Origin: Candidatus Woesearchaeota archaeon
GTDB taxonomy: Archaea; Nanobdellota; Nanobdellia; Woesearchaeales; GCA-2686295
Direction of reading: 5' to 3'
NCBI GenBank assembly: GCA_937912225.1
Contig: CALDOJ010000042.1
Location: forward strand, 1 to 64,000
Length of the DNA stretch: 64,000 nucleotides
Shown in pieces: positions 15,872 to 24,473 of the stretch. The translations under genes were made by a program, and so were the position numbers. The notes below the pieces were generated by a model. It had not been told where the DNA came from and did no database searches. It saw nothing but the letters and a program-made list of their open reading frames with translations. Positions within the stretch are counted from its first letter, which is position 1. The number at the start of each line of letters is the position of its first letter.

Positions 15872-17062
15872 TTAAGTATTGTTATTTTTAATCTTTTCAG
15901 GTTTAGTGAAATATCTTAGTAAAACTATTTCCATCCAAATACTAAATAGTAATAGAAACAATAGTTTAGTCATTGAAGAAGAAGATTTATTTACAAAAAA
16001 GACACTAATAACGCCTAAAACTATGAATGTGGAAGAGAATAGGATAATTGTTTTTTTAATATTATTAAATAGGTTAGGATATTTTTTTGAAAACCAGCTG
16101 ATAAGATCTAGAATTATTAAAAAAGATAAGAACCAAATAAGAGATTGCCAATAACTATTTATTAATGTTTTTGAAATAAACAAAGAGTTATAATAAAAAA
16201 GAAAAATTGAAGGCAACATGAATATAAATATGACTGAAAATGGAATTATAAACAAAATTATTAAAAGAACTTCTGGAATGGGAAAGAAAGTGTGAAAAAT
16301 CCATGCAACAGGTAGTGTTAAACAATATAAAAATAAAAAATTTTTTAATTCTTTTTTTCTAAATGAAATCCAATTATATAAAATAGGGATTTTTTTTAGT
16401 TTGTGATTTATAATCTTTATTAATTTACTTCGATCTTTTTGTAAAAAGAAATAAATGACTGTTGTAAATATTCCTATTGCAGTTAATAAGCCTAAATTTT
16501 TTTGAGAGTCAAGTTGTTCCAGATTATATTTCTTTATCTCTTTAATATTTTCTAATTCTTTATCTAGAAGTGTTTTTTCAAAGTAAGACATAGAATATAT
16601 ATGGTGTGAAAAATTAATAGGTTCTTGTCTAACTCCTCCGCCTTTCCTATAATTAATCCAATCAAATAATTCTGGAGTTGAAGAAGATAATATGATTGTA
16701 TAAGTTCCTACTTGATCAAATAATATTAAATCATACATATCTTCTACTATTTTATTATGAATATTATAGAATGGAAAAAGATATTCTGTATCATTAGAGC
16801 TAATATTAATAGAATAACTTCTTTTATGTACAAGATTATTTCTTGGATCGGAAATACTGACTTCAATAACTGAGTTAATAGATGAGTTGTTAGGATTTTC
16901 CAAGCTAATATTATAATAAAAAGCATTTCCTAAATAATAATTTTCAGGACCTTTGCCTTCATTCAATAAAATATTAACATTAGTTTCTAAGAAGTTATTT
17001 GCATAAACTGAAGAAATTAATAAAAAAGCGATAATTATGAAAAAAAACAATTTACTTCTCAT
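15872..17062 (-). CDS. Multi-pass membrane protein with secreted N-terminal domain
   Basis: 396 residues. A signal peptide (about 1-21, ending SVYA-N) is followed by a beta-rich, Asn-rich outer domain of about 150 residues with several N-x-S/T sites, then a helix near 190-210, four or five further membrane helices and a basic tail. The plan suggests a surface receptor or a transport or assembly factor. I do not recognise the family. It is convergent with the decayed gene at 15629. Confidence 0.6.
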   Translation of the reverse strand: MRSKLFFFIIIAFLLISSVYANNFLETNVNILLNEGKGPENYYLGNAFYYNISLENPNNSSINSVIEVSISDPRNNLVHKRSYSINISSNDTEYLFPFYNIHNKIVEDMYDLILFDQVGTYTIILSSSTPELFDWINYRKGGGVRQEPINFSHHIYSMSYFEKTLLDKELENIKEIKKYNLEQLDSQKNLGLLTAIGIFTTVIYFFLQKDRSKLIKIINHKLKKIPILYNWISFRKKELKNFLFLYCLTLPVAWIFHTFFPIPEVLLIILFIIPFSVIFIFMLPSIFLFYYNSLFISKTLINSYWQSLIWFLSFLIILDLISWFSKKYPNLFNNIKKTIILFSSTFIVLGVISVFFVNKSSSSMTKLLFLLLFSIWMEIVLLRYFTKPEKIKNNNT

Positions 17063-17191
17063 TATAAACTTAATAACTTAATTTTCTTTTTAAACCTTGA
17101 CTTTTTTAAGGATAAATTTTGAAGATTAAGGATAAACACATCTAAAAGCACTGGACATACTACCGAAAAACATATATATTTATTTGTTTTG

Positions 17192-17207
17192 TCCTAATAT
17201 ATTAGGA
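17192..17207. promoter_or_regulatory. 16-bp perfect palindrome in the comF-dprA promoter
   Basis: TCCTAATATATTAGGA is its own reverse complement and is flanked by TTTT and AAAA, extending the symmetry to about 26 bp with one mismatched pair. It covers the likely TATA box, 26-41 bases before the ComF ATG. A dimeric repressor could bind here. Confidence 0.55.
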
Positions 17208-17232
17208 AAAACATAATATATTTGGTTTTAAG

Positions 17233-17874
17233 ATGAAATTAAGAGATTTAGCGGAATTAAAAGTTGCTGTAAGACCAGTAGAACATGAAGAGAACGATTG
17301 CATTAAATCAATTCTTCAAGAGGACTTTTATCCTGATTTGAAAGTTTCTGCAGTTAGTCCTCGATGGTACTATAAACAAATATATCATGAATCTGATGAG
17401 TTTTCAAAAAGAATTATTCGTTTAAAGAAGTGTAAAGATGAAACTAAATATTTTGAACCTTATGTTAAGAATTGTATAGATAAATTTAAGTCGGTTATGG
17501 GTTTTTCTGAAGTTGAATTAGTAAGTGCTATTCCTAATAGTAATAATAAGTATTATGGCACTATAATAAATCTTTTAAAGATTGTTGGAATTAAGTTAAG
17601 TGTTGATTCAAAGTTTGTTTTGGATAGAAAACCTGGAAGAAGAACAGGTCATCATAGAGAAGATAGATTTAATGATTTACATGGAAAATTTAAGGTTAAA
17701 TCTGGAATTGATGTAGAGAATAAGAAGATTCTTCTTATTGATGATGTTAGAGCTTCAGGCATGTCTATTCTTGAATGTTCTTCGGTTTTGCTTAAAGCAG
17801 GAGCAAAAGAAATTATTTCATTATCTTTAGGAACAAATACTTCAAAAGAACCTCCAAAAAAAGAAGGTGATTAA
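17233..17874 (+). CDS. comF: ComF-like phosphoribosyltransferase
   Basis: 213 residues. The PRPP-binding motif ILLIDDVRASGMS lies near residues 172-184, after the LSVDSKFVLDR and R-TGHHR-DR segments seen in ComF/GntX proteins; a G-K-I-LLIDD layout is typical. In bacteria ComF helps take up and process single-stranded DNA. This form lacks a visible N-terminal zinc finger. It is followed after two bases by dprA, the classic partner. A palindrome overlaps the promoter. Confidence 0.75.
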   Translation: MKLRDLAELKVAVRPVEHEENDCIKSILQEDFYPDLKVSAVSPRWYYKQIYHESDEFSKRIIRLKKCKDETKYFEPYVKNCIDKFKSVMGFSEVELVSAIPNSNNKYYGTIINLLKIVGIKLSVDSKFVLDRKPGRRTGHHREDRFNDLHGKFKVKSGIDVENKKILLIDDVRASGMSILECSSVLLKAGAKEIISLSLGTNTSKEPPKKEGD

Positions 17875-17876
17875 TT

Positions 17877-18800
17877 ATGAGCATAACTAAAGAACAACTT
17901 GTTAATTGGTTGAAATTAACAAACGTTTCAAAATTAGGACCTAGTAAAATTTTAAGATTATTTGGTTTAGTTCCTGATATAGATCAAATATTTTCTATGA
18001 GTGATGAAGAGCTTTTCAAAACAAGAATTTTTAATGAGTTTATGATTCATGATTTTAATAAACTAAAAGATGCTTCAAAAGAGAATTTCTTAAAAGTAAT
18101 TAATGAGTGTGAAGCAAACAATATCGAAATAGTTCCAATTATTAATGAACAATATCCACTTTTCTTAAAAAATGTATCTTATCCTCCTTTAACTTTATTT
18201 TTGAAAGGTGACTTGAACTTATTAAATAAGAAAAAGATTGCTATTGTTGGAAGCAGAAAAGCTGATGAAAAAGCAAAAGAATGGACTTATAATCTTGCTA
18301 AATATTTGGTTAGAGAGAATTTTGTTATTGTTAGTGGGGGCGCTGTTGGTATTGATTATTCTGCTCATATGGGGGCATTAGAAAATGGAGGAAACACTAT
18401 TTGTGTATTGGGATCTGGATTCTTTAAGATGTTTCCTGAAAAACACGCTGCTTTATTTAATGAAATTTCAAAAAAAGATTTGTTAATATCTGAACATCTT
18501 CCTAATTTTCCAGGTTCTAATATTGCACTAGTTCAAAGAAATAGAATCACGTCAGGAATCTCAAATGCTTTAGTAATGGTTGCTAGTGGTGAAAGAGGAG
18601 GTTCTATGATACAAACAAAAATGGCTTTTGAACAAAGAAAACTCATATTTTGTCCTAAACTTTCATTAAATCTTCAACCAAATGAAGGAATTAATCAAAT
18701 TATAACTGATTGGAAAGGTATTGAAATAGAATTATATCGAGAAATTATTGACAAATTAACAGAGTACAAAGAATCTTCACAAACCAAACTAATATTTTAA
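17877..18800 (+). CDS. dprA: DprA/Smf-like DNA processing protein
   Basis: 307 residues. The Rossmann-like DprA core is clear: AIVGSRKAD, VIVSGGAVGIDYSAHMGAL, GGNTICVLGSG, then RNRITSGISNALVMVASGERGGSM. DprA binds incoming single-stranded DNA and loads recombinase during natural transformation. The N-terminal 100 residues include a helix-hairpin-like start (LTNVSKLGPSKILRLFG). The length is normal for a form without the C-terminal winged helix. It is translated with ComF. Confidence 0.9.
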   Translation: MSITKEQLVNWLKLTNVSKLGPSKILRLFGLVPDIDQIFSMSDEELFKTRIFNEFMIHDFNKLKDASKENFLKVINECEANNIEIVPIINEQYPLFLKNVSYPPLTLFLKGDLNLLNKKKIAIVGSRKADEKAKEWTYNLAKYLVRENFVIVSGGAVGIDYSAHMGALENGGNTICVLGSGFFKMFPEKHAALFNEISKKDLLISEHLPNFPGSNIALVQRNRITSGISNALVMVASGERGGSMIQTKMAFEQRKLIFCPKLSLNLQPNEGINQIITDWKGIEIELYREIIDKLTEYKESSQTKLIF

Positions 18801-18877
18801 GAAATAAAATAAAAAAATAATTTCTTCTTCTTTCTTTTCAGATACCTTTTTAAACAATTATTCTTCTCTTTGCCATT

Positions 18878-18946
18878 ATGATTAAGAAACTTGCAAAGAA
18901 AATGCGTACTATTGCTAGTTTAATTATTTCTATCATTATTATATAG
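18878..18946 (+). CDS. 22-residue cationic hydrophobic peptide
   Basis: An ATG at 18878 opens a 22-codon frame ending in TAG at 18944-18946. The product starts with a basic, amphipathic stretch (MIKKLAKKMRT) and ends in seven to ten Ile/Leu/Ser residues, so it should insert in a membrane. TTTTTAAAC lies about 30 bases upstream and the spacer is pyrimidine-rich, the same promoter layout as the known leaderless genes nearby. It resembles small membrane toxins or regulatory microproteins in composition only. Confidence 0.45.
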   Translation: MIKKLAKKMRTIASLIISIIII

Positions 18947-19010
18947 TTAAGACCCGAAAATTATATAAGGGTTGGATGAAAAATGATAGTCATAAGTGGG
19001 AATTATGAAA

Positions 19011-19036
19011 GTTACAAAAAATGAAGTCTTTGTAAC
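19011..19036 (+). promoter_or_regulatory. Leader hairpin before ileS
   Basis: GTTACAAA (19011-19018) and TTTGTAAC (19029-19036) form a perfect 8-bp stem with a 10-base loop, ending 20 bases before the IleRS ATG. The gap 18947-19056 has no gene. It could tune translation of ileS; no T-box features (specifier loop, antiterminator) are seen. Confidence 0.5.
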
Positions 19037-19056
19037 CTCATAATTGAGGAACAATT

Positions 19057-22000
19057 ATGAAGGAGAAATACGATTTTAGTGTTGTTGAGAAAGATATTCT
19101 TAGTCTTTGGAATAAGAAGAAAACTTATGAGACTGCAAAATCTAACAACAAAGGCAAGAAATCATTTTACTTTTTAGATGGTCCTCCTTATACTTCTGGC
19201 AGAGTTCATTTAGGTACTGCTTGGAATAAGGCTTTGAAAGATTGTGTTCTTCGTTATAAACGTATGGCTGGCTTTGATGTTTGGGATAGAGCTGGTTATG
19301 ATATGCATGGTTTTCCAGTTTCACTTAAAGTTCGAGCTAAACTTGGTTTAAAATATTTAGAAGATATTGAAAATTTTGGTGTTGATAAATTTGTTAATGA
19401 GTGTAAAAAGTTCGCTATTGACAATATGAAATTAATGAATAAGGACTTTCAAAACATGGGTGTTTGGATGGACTTTGATAATGCTTATTATCCTTTAACT
19501 AAAGAATTTATTGAAGGTCAATGGTGGCTTTTAAAACAAGCCGAGAAAAATAAGCGTGTTTATCAAGGAGAAAAAGTTATGCATTGGTGTTATGATTGTA
19601 CTACTTCTCTTTCAAAGCACGAACTCGAGTATGAAATGGTTGAGGATGATTCTATTTTTGTAAAGTTTAAGATTGAAGGTACTAAAAATGAATATTTAAT
19701 CATTTGGACTACTACTCCTTGGACTATTCCTTTTAATTTGGCTGTAATGGTTAATCCTGAACTTGATTATGTTAAAGTCAAGGTTGATAACGAAGTGTGG
19801 GTTGTTGCAAAACAACTTGCTACTGTTTTAATATCTGGTGTTTGTGATAAAGAATTCAAAATTTTAGAAACTTTCAAAGGCGATAAGCTTGATGGTGTAA
19901 AATATGAACATGTTTTCAATGATGAAGTTGATTTTTACAAGGATTTAAGAAAGAAACATCCGAGAGTTTGCACAGTTATCATGTCTAAAGAATTCGTTGA
20001 TACAAGTGCAGGTTCAGGTCTTGTTCATTGTGCGCCTGGTTGTGGTCCTGAGGATTATGAAGTTGGAAGACAGAACGGCATTCCACCATTTAATCTTCTT
20101 GACAAAAAAGGAACTTTTCCTAAAGAAATGGGTGAGTTTGCTGGTTGGAAAGCAAAAATTGATGATAAAAAATTCATTGATGCAATGGACAAAAAAGGTG
20201 TTTTACTTGCTGTTACTAATGTTGAACACGATTACGCTCATTGTTGGAGATGTCATAACCCTGTTGTTTTTAGAACTACAAAACAATGGTTTTTCAAAGT
20301 TGAAGATTTAAAAGAAAAAATGCTTGCAGCTCATAAAAAAACTACTTGGGTTCCTGAAGCAGCATATAATGCATTTTCATCATGGCTTGAAAACCTTCGA
20401 GATAATGGTATTACGAGACAAATGTATTGGGGAACACCTGTTCCAATTTGGCAATGTGAAAAATGTAATGATCATACGGTTGTTGGATCTGTTGCTGAAT
20501 TAAAGAAATTATCAGGTAAAGAGCCTAAAGATTTACACATGCCTTGGATTGACAAAATTAATTTTAAATGTAAATGTGGCGGAACAAAAAACAGAATTAA
20601 AGATGTTTTTGATGTTTGGATTGATGCTGGAACTACTTCTTGGAACTGCCTTGATTATCCTTCTAGAAAAGATTTATTCAATAAATTGTTTCCTGCTGAT
20701 TTCATCCTTGAAGGAAAAGACCAAATCAGAGGTTGGTTTAATTTATTATTAGTTGCTAGTATGATATCTATGAATAAACATTCTTTTAAGAAAGTCTATA
20801 TGCATGGTTTCATTCAAGATTCTAAAGGAAAAAAGATGAGTAAGAGTTTAGGAAATGTAATTTCTCCTTATGAAGTCATTGACAAATATGGTTCTGATAC
20901 TCTTCGTTATTATACACTTTCAGCTGCAAAACCTGGTTTAGATATGAATTATAATTCTGATGATGTTGAAGTTAAACATAGAAACTTGTTTGTTTTTTGG
21001 AACTTACAACATTTATTATTTGACTTAGCTAAAAGTATTGGTAAAAATCCTGGCAAGCCAAAAAATCTTGACTTAGAAGAAAAGTATGTTTTGTCAAGAA
21101 TGAACTCTGCTATTAAACAATCAACAGAACAATATGATAATTATTTGTTGAATGAAGCACCATCTACTGCAGAAGAATTACTTTTAGACCTTTCAAGAAC
21201 ATATATTCAATTTGTTAGAGAAAAATCAGTTTATGGAACTGACAAAGAACGAAAAGTTGTTCTTGATGTTTTATTTGAAGTTTATTTAACAGGATTAAAG
21301 TTATTCACTCCAACTATTCCGTTTGTAACTGAAAAGATTTATCAAAACTTAAAAACTGAATTTGATTTATCAGAAGACAGTATTCATCATTGTTCTTGGC
21401 CTAAAGCTAATAAAAAGTTAATCGATGAAAACCTTGAGAAAAATTTTGAATATGCTGGTTCTGTAATTGGTGCTGCTCTTTCAATAAGAGATAAGACTAA
21501 TATTGGGGTTCGATGGCCTTTATCTGAAATGATTATTGATACTACAAAAAAAGAAGTTAAAGACTCAGTTAACAAATTAGATTCTTTAATTAAAAAACAA
21601 ATCAATGTTAAGAAAATTGTTATTAAGAAATTTAAAGTTGATTATGATGTTAAACCAAATTATTCAGCTCTTGGAAAAACTTTTGGTCAAGAAACAGCTG
21701 AAGTTGCAGAATTGATAAAGAAAGAAGTTGATAAAATCGCTAAGCAAATTGATTCAGCAAAGATTAAAATTGGTAAATTTGAACTTACTAAAGAGCATTT
21801 AATAATTGATAAGAAAGTCCCTGAAGGTTATGGAATGGCAACTTTTGCAGGAGCAACTGTTTTCTTGAATACTGCACAATCTGTTGAACTTGAAGCTGAA
21901 GGATACGCTCGAGAACTTGTTCGAAGAATTCAATCTTTAAGAAAAAAATCAAATTTGAACAAAGAAGACGAAATCGAATTAGCTATTGAAACAAGTGACA

Positions 22001-22152
22001 AAGCAATGATTGAACCTCACTTAAAAGATTTACAGAAAAAAGTTAATGCTAAAAAACTTGAAGTTGCTCACGAAATTGGTGAGAAGTTCACATTTTCTTC
22101 TAAAGAAAAGATTAAAGGTAAAGAATTTCATTTAAAGTTGGATAAACTTTAA
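19057..22152 (+). CDS. ileS: Isoleucyl-tRNA synthetase
   Basis: 1031 residues. Charges tRNA-Ile. The class I signatures are visible: DGPPYTSGRVHLGT at 41-54 (archaeal IleRS has HLGT in place of HIGH) and KKMSKS near residue 595. The editing domain with TTTPWTIP and zinc-binding pairs (HWCYDC, CWRC, CEKC) are in order, followed by the anticodon-binding domain and a C-terminal extension. Full length. It ends four bases into the convergent TrmB gene. Confidence 0.97.
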   Translation: MKEKYDFSVVEKDILSLWNKKKTYETAKSNNKGKKSFYFLDGPPYTSGRVHLGTAWNKALKDCVLRYKRMAGFDVWDRAGYDMHGFPVSLKVRAKLGLKYLEDIENFGVDKFVNECKKFAIDNMKLMNKDFQNMGVWMDFDNAYYPLTKEFIEGQWWLLKQAEKNKRVYQGEKVMHWCYDCTTSLSKHELEYEMVEDDSIFVKFKIEGTKNEYLIIWTTTPWTIPFNLAVMVNPELDYVKVKVDNEVWVVAKQLATVLISGVCDKEFKILETFKGDKLDGVKYEHVFNDEVDFYKDLRKKHPRVCTVIMSKEFVDTSAGSGLVHCAPGCGPEDYEVGRQNGIPPFNLLDKKGTFPKEMGEFAGWKAKIDDKKFIDAMDKKGVLLAVTNVEHDYAHCWRCHNPVVFRTTKQWFFKVEDLKEKMLAAHKKTTWVPEAAYNAFSSWLENLRDNGITRQMYWGTPVPIWQCEKCNDHTVVGSVAELKKLSGKEPKDLHMPWIDKINFKCKCGGTKNRIKDVFDVWIDAGTTSWNCLDYPSRKDLFNKLFPADFILEGKDQIRGWFNLLLVASMISMNKHSFKKVYMHGFIQDSKGKKMSKSLGNVISPYEVIDKYGSDTLRYYTLSAAKPGLDMNYNSDDVEVKHRNLFVFWNLQHLLFDLAKSIGKNPGKPKNLDLEEKYVLSRMNSAIKQSTEQYDNYLLNEAPSTAEELLLDLSRTYIQFVREKSVYGTDKERKVVLDVLFEVYLTGLKLFTPTIPFVTEKIYQNLKTEFDLSEDSIHHCSWPKANKKLIDENLEKNFEYAGSVIGAALSIRDKTNIGVRWPLSEMIIDTTKKEVKDSVNKLDSLIKKQINVKKIVIKKFKVDYDVKPNYSALGKTFGQETAEVAELIKKEVDKIAKQIDSAKIKIGKFELTKEHLIIDKKVPEGYGMATFAGATVFLNTAQSVELEAEGYARELVRRIQSLRKKSNLNKEDEIELAIETSDKAMIEPHLKDLQKKVNAKKLEVAHEIGEKFTFSSKEKIKGKEFHLKLDKL

Positions 22153-22880
22153 GATTTTGCTTTTTCCCATTTAGTTTCGAAAAATTTTCTGTATGAATCT
22201 GCTATAGCTTTACTTTGAATAGTTACGGCTATTTGTTCGTCCATATCTAGCGTGATAACTTTATCTTTGTAAATTACTAGTCCTGTAGGAAATATTTCTT
22301 TTGCAAATCTTATTTGAACATGTTTTGTTCCTTCATATATTATTTTTGCTTCTTTTCTTGATGGTTCGGATAAAATTCCTTTTACTTTTATTCCTTTATC
22401 AGATCTTTTTCTATGGTAATTTGAAAAAAATGTTTGATATCTTTTTTCTTTTATGCTTTCGTTTGGAACTTGAAAAAAACAGTATTCTTCTCCTTTTTTC
22501 ATTGTATCTAAAATATCGTAATAAGATGCAATTATACCTTTCATTCCCGTATAGACTTTTGCTTCTTGTTTCTTTGTTCCACCTTCTTCTTTTTGCTTTA
22601 ATTCAGGAAGGAGTTCATTGAATCTTCTTTTTTTATCGTCTAAAAATTTGTTTAGAGTTTCAGGGTTTTCTGATTGAAAAATCTTTGTTTTTCCTTTATG
22701 AGTGTAAGTTATTAATCCTTTTTCTAGAAGTGAAGATAGTATGTGATAAACTGTGCTGCTTTGAAGTTTTGTCTTTTTAATTATTAGCCCTGTCTTTGAA
22801 GGACCTAGTTCTAAGAGTGCAACATAGATCTTTGCTTCTGCATTTGATAATCCTAAATCTTCAAGTATTGATAAATCCAT
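22149..22880 (-). CDS. TrmB-family transcriptional regulator (module 1)
   Basis: 243 residues. The N-terminal winged helix (LEDLGLSNAEAKIYVALLELG, a second helix, then SSTVYHILSSLLEKGL) is the TrmB DNA-binding domain; a coiled segment follows and then the effector-like domain (EAKVYTGMKGI onward). TrmB proteins usually sense sugars or other metabolites. It is divergent from the three-gene operon starting at 22992, and the gap holds an inverted repeat TTTCCA-ATAG-TGGAGA next to its TATA box. One of three TrmB paralogues in the window with this layout. Confidence 0.9.
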   Translation of the reverse strand: MDLSILEDLGLSNAEAKIYVALLELGPSKTGLIIKKTKLQSSTVYHILSSLLEKGLITYTHKGKTKIFQSENPETLNKFLDDKKRRFNELLPELKQKEEGGTKKQEAKVYTGMKGIIASYYDILDTMKKGEEYCFFQVPNESIKEKRYQTFFSNYHRKRSDKGIKVKGILSEPSRKEAKIIYEGTKHVQIRFAKEIFPTGLVIYKDKVITLDMDEQIAVTIQSKAIADSYRKFFETKWEKAKS

Positions 22881-22900
22881 GTGATTGATAATAATTTTAA

Positions 22901-22941
22901 CTATATAAAACTTTCCAATAGTGGAGAGTAAATTAATATAT
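22901..22941. promoter_or_regulatory. Divergent promoter with TrmB-type operator candidate (module 1)
   Basis: CTATATAAAACTT (22901-22913) is the minus-strand TATA of the TrmB gene; the same 13 bases occur before the TrmB gene of module 2 (33502-33514). An inverted repeat TTTCCA (22912-22917) ATAG TGGAGA (22922-22927), with one mismatched pair, lies next to it, and ATTAATATATAC (about 22930-22941) is the plus-strand TATA. An operator between the two would control both directions. Confidence 0.55.
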
Positions 22942-22991
22942 ACTTGTTTTGGTTACCACTTTCTAAGGAGAAATCCTAAAGAGGTAAAAAA

Positions 22992-23576
22992 TTGAATACT
23001 AACAATAAGAGAATAATTTTGCCATGGCAAAGAAAAAAACAAGTAAACAAACTAGAACAAACAATAAAAACTATGGGAGAGCAATATTCTCATTTAGAAC
23101 AAGAAAATTCTAATCTAAAAACAGACCTACACAACGAACAAATTAACTTCCAAGAATATATAGAACGGTCCGGAAATAAAGTTCTAAAAGTGTGCTTAGC
23201 TGCATTCATAGCAGGAATTGGTTTAACTAGTATTTATCAACATATGAATTCAACAACACCTTATTCTGCACCTATAGAAATTACTCAAATAGAACAAACG
23301 GACAAAACTAAACCAAACTTCCAATGGTCAATCAATCAAAAAGTCATCTTTAATGATAAGAATGTTACAGAAATGAAAGCATTTTATCAAAAAGGAACGA
23401 ACATAATTTTATTAAAAGGACGTCAAAATTCATTAACAGAAAAATGGTTTTCAATTCCTAAAGACTATTTGCAAGAAGAAGGTAGTTTTCAAGTATTCGC
23501 CATTGACAAACATGGAAATGAATCAGAAAAAACTATTCTTTATTCAATAGATGGATACATTTCTGAAACAAAATGA
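22992..23576 (+). CDS. Membrane-anchored coiled-coil protein (module 1)
   Basis: 194 residues. The start is TTG at 22992, chosen because AGAGGTAAAAA precedes it exactly as before the next two genes. A basic N-terminus leads to a coiled coil (about 17-55), one membrane helix (about 64-82) and a 105-residue outer domain with a beta-sandwich-like pattern (FQWSINQKVIFNDKNV ... FQVFAIDKHGN). It may be a surface-anchored domain. First gene of an operon divergent from TrmB. Confidence 0.65.
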   Translation: MNTNNKRIILPWQRKKQVNKLEQTIKTMGEQYSHLEQENSNLKTDLHNEQINFQEYIERSGNKVLKVCLAAFIAGIGLTSIYQHMNSTTPYSAPIEITQIEQTDKTKPNFQWSINQKVIFNDKNVTEMKAFYQKGTNIILLKGRQNSLTEKWFSIPKDYLQEEGSFQVFAIDKHGNESEKTILYSIDGYISETK

Positions 23577-23593
23577 TTAAAGAGGTAAAAAAT

Positions 23594-24460
23594 ATGGATG
23601 CAACAACAAACGAATATTTGCAAAAATGGAGATTCTTAGATAAAGAATTAAAGTTTAATTTTGATAATAAAATAAATATAACTCGTGCAATAGAATCATT
23701 AGATGCAGTTTTAACTGGTTCTGGTGATGCAATATTTTTTCAAAATGCAACTTTAAATTCTTGGGTTGAAAGTGATAATTTTGGTTCTGATATGGAACAA
23801 TATTATACAAATTCATTAATTTTAAGAACAGAAGTTCCTAAAATAAACAACAACTCTGCAAAGATTTCTAAACCTGTATTAAACAAAATTATTATTGAAT
23901 CTTTGGATGGTGCCTATAAAACTCGAATGGATAGATGTGCCTCAACAGTAATGGATCATTCTGGTAAACACATTTCTGATTCCCATTATGTTAAGAGTTG
24001 TAATTTTGTAATTAAAATAGATTCTGGTTCTTTGAATTTTGATTTTAACTCTAGAAGTTCTATTTATCTTATGTCGCATGCAAAGCAGCCTTATTATGAA
24101 GCAGAAAAGTTTATTGTTAATGGTAGTTGGAATCGTAAAACTCATGTTCCAACTTTTATTTCAAGACAATATTTTCCGGACAGATTTGAGAAAGGAGATT
24201 TAAGTTTGTATCTTTGTCATAGTTTTCTTAATTCTGATAATAAGACTGTAATTGCTTTAAGAAGTAAAAATAAGAATAACAATTTTTCAAGTACTCAACA
24301 TGATGAACTTCTTTCTGATGTTAACTATAAATCTCTTCGTGTTAGAGGAATACACGAAGGCGTGGCTGATAAAGATGCTAAAACAATGATTGTAACTTTT
24401 AATGATTATGAATCGATTGGAAAGTTTTTGAATAATGTTCAGAATCTTTATGAGTTATAA
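23594..24460 (+). CDS. Uncharacterised protein (module 1)
   Basis: 288 residues counted from the ATG at 23594, which follows AGAGGTAAAAA; an in-frame ATG at 23573 lies upstream of that site and is less likely. Soluble, mixed alpha/beta, no motif recognised. A GDAIFFQNATLNSWVE segment and an SHY-KSCNF-IKIDSG strand could be search seeds. It shares length and rough strand pattern with the next gene. Confidence 0.65.
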   Translation: MDATTNEYLQKWRFLDKELKFNFDNKINITRAIESLDAVLTGSGDAIFFQNATLNSWVESDNFGSDMEQYYTNSLILRTEVPKINNNSAKISKPVLNKIIIESLDGAYKTRMDRCASTVMDHSGKHISDSHYVKSCNFVIKIDSGSLNFDFNSRSSIYLMSHAKQPYYEAEKFIVNGSWNRKTHVPTFISRQYFPDRFEKGDLSLYLCHSFLNSDNKTVIALRSKNKNNNFSSTQHDELLSDVNYKSLRVRGIHEGVADKDAKTMIVTFNDYESIGKFLNNVQNLYEL

Positions 24461-24473
24461 AAGAGGTAAAAAA

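Noticed and set aside
17148..17165. Match of CACTGGACAT near 17150 with the same word near 25905, as ends of a mobile element
   Set aside because: A shared 10-mer is expected by chance many times in 64 kb, and nothing between the two sites resembles a transposon or integrase.
18947..19056. T-box or other riboswitch before ileS
   Set aside because: Only one simple hairpin is present; no specifier loop, conserved T-box sequence or terminator/antiterminator pair.
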